A stretch of 30,510 nucleotides of DNA, from NCBI GenBank assembly GCA_000827495.1, contig KN817648.1, positions 1 through 30,510 of the forward strand, given 5' to 3'. Positions 30,481-30,510 of the stretch are shown piece after piece. The notes under the pieces were generated by a model that was not told where the DNA came from, ran no database searches, and saw only the letters and a program-made list of their open reading frames with translations. A program made the position numbers and the translations under genes. Source of the DNA: Hypholoma sublateritium FD-334 SS-4 (lineage: Eukaryota > Basidiomycota > Agaricomycetes > Agaricales > Strophariaceae). The first letter of the stretch is position 1, and each line of letters starts with the position of its first letter.

Positions 30481-30510
30481 TGACGGCACACTGCCTTTTA
30501 CCTGTGCCCC

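Noticed and set aside
1..30510. Mating-type locus, secondary-metabolite cluster or defence-system cluster
   Set aside because: No homeodomain pair, pheromone receptor, polyketide or peptide synthase, terpene cyclase, P450 or NLR-like gene was found; the genes present belong to unrelated processes.

Overview
The window is genomic DNA of a filamentous basidiomycete, most likely an Agaricomycete. The genes are broken by many 42-75 bp introns with fungal splice signals. Several encoded families are typical of or expanded in mushroom-forming fungi: a FunK1 kinase, a DUF6534 seven-helix protein, an F-box protein and a family I know only as uncharacterised Agaricomycete proteins. All gene models were spliced by hand from reading frame, splice sites and family conservation; no search was run.

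Layout. 1-1921 (+): 3' part of a FunK1 kinase, running off the left edge. 2211-4035 (+): nine-exon uncharacterised coiled-coil protein. 4036-5729: AT-rich intergenic DNA with a tRNA-like relic and a possible Copia scrap. 5730-7397 (-): F-box protein. 7398-9777: no recognisable gene. 9778-12905 (+): twelve-exon 6-phosphofructokinase. 13091-14540 (+): KilA-N/APSES protein with a C-terminal membrane anchor, resembling the bouquet protein Bqt4. 15048-15391 (-): small unknown gene. 15552-17001 (-): paraoxonase/arylesterase-like beta-propeller enzyme. 18124-20062 (+): DUF6534 membrane protein in 18 exons. 20782-23383 (+): sodium/calcium exchanger family protein. 24063-24168 (+): intron-containing tRNA-Tyr(GUA). 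24548-25315: MITE-like element with 122 bp near-identical terminal inverted repeats and a TA target duplication. 25316-30510: repeat-rich, gene-poor DNA with hairpins, diverged GC-rich repeats, an F-box scrap and a long irregular TCACGCA field at the right edge.

The genes do not form one pathway: phosphofructokinase is housekeeping glycolysis, Bqt4 would act at the inner nuclear membrane, and the exchanger and DUF6534 protein are membrane proteins. The most striking features are the intron-dense DUF6534 gene (17 introns in 1.9 kb, exons down to 12 nt), three probable GC-AG introns among about 49 inferred, and the long-TIR element. I found no convincing new multi-gene system. Single ambiguous bases (N) occur only in the first 3.3 kb and the last 1.5 kb, which suggests that both edges are multi-copy or poorly resolved assembly.
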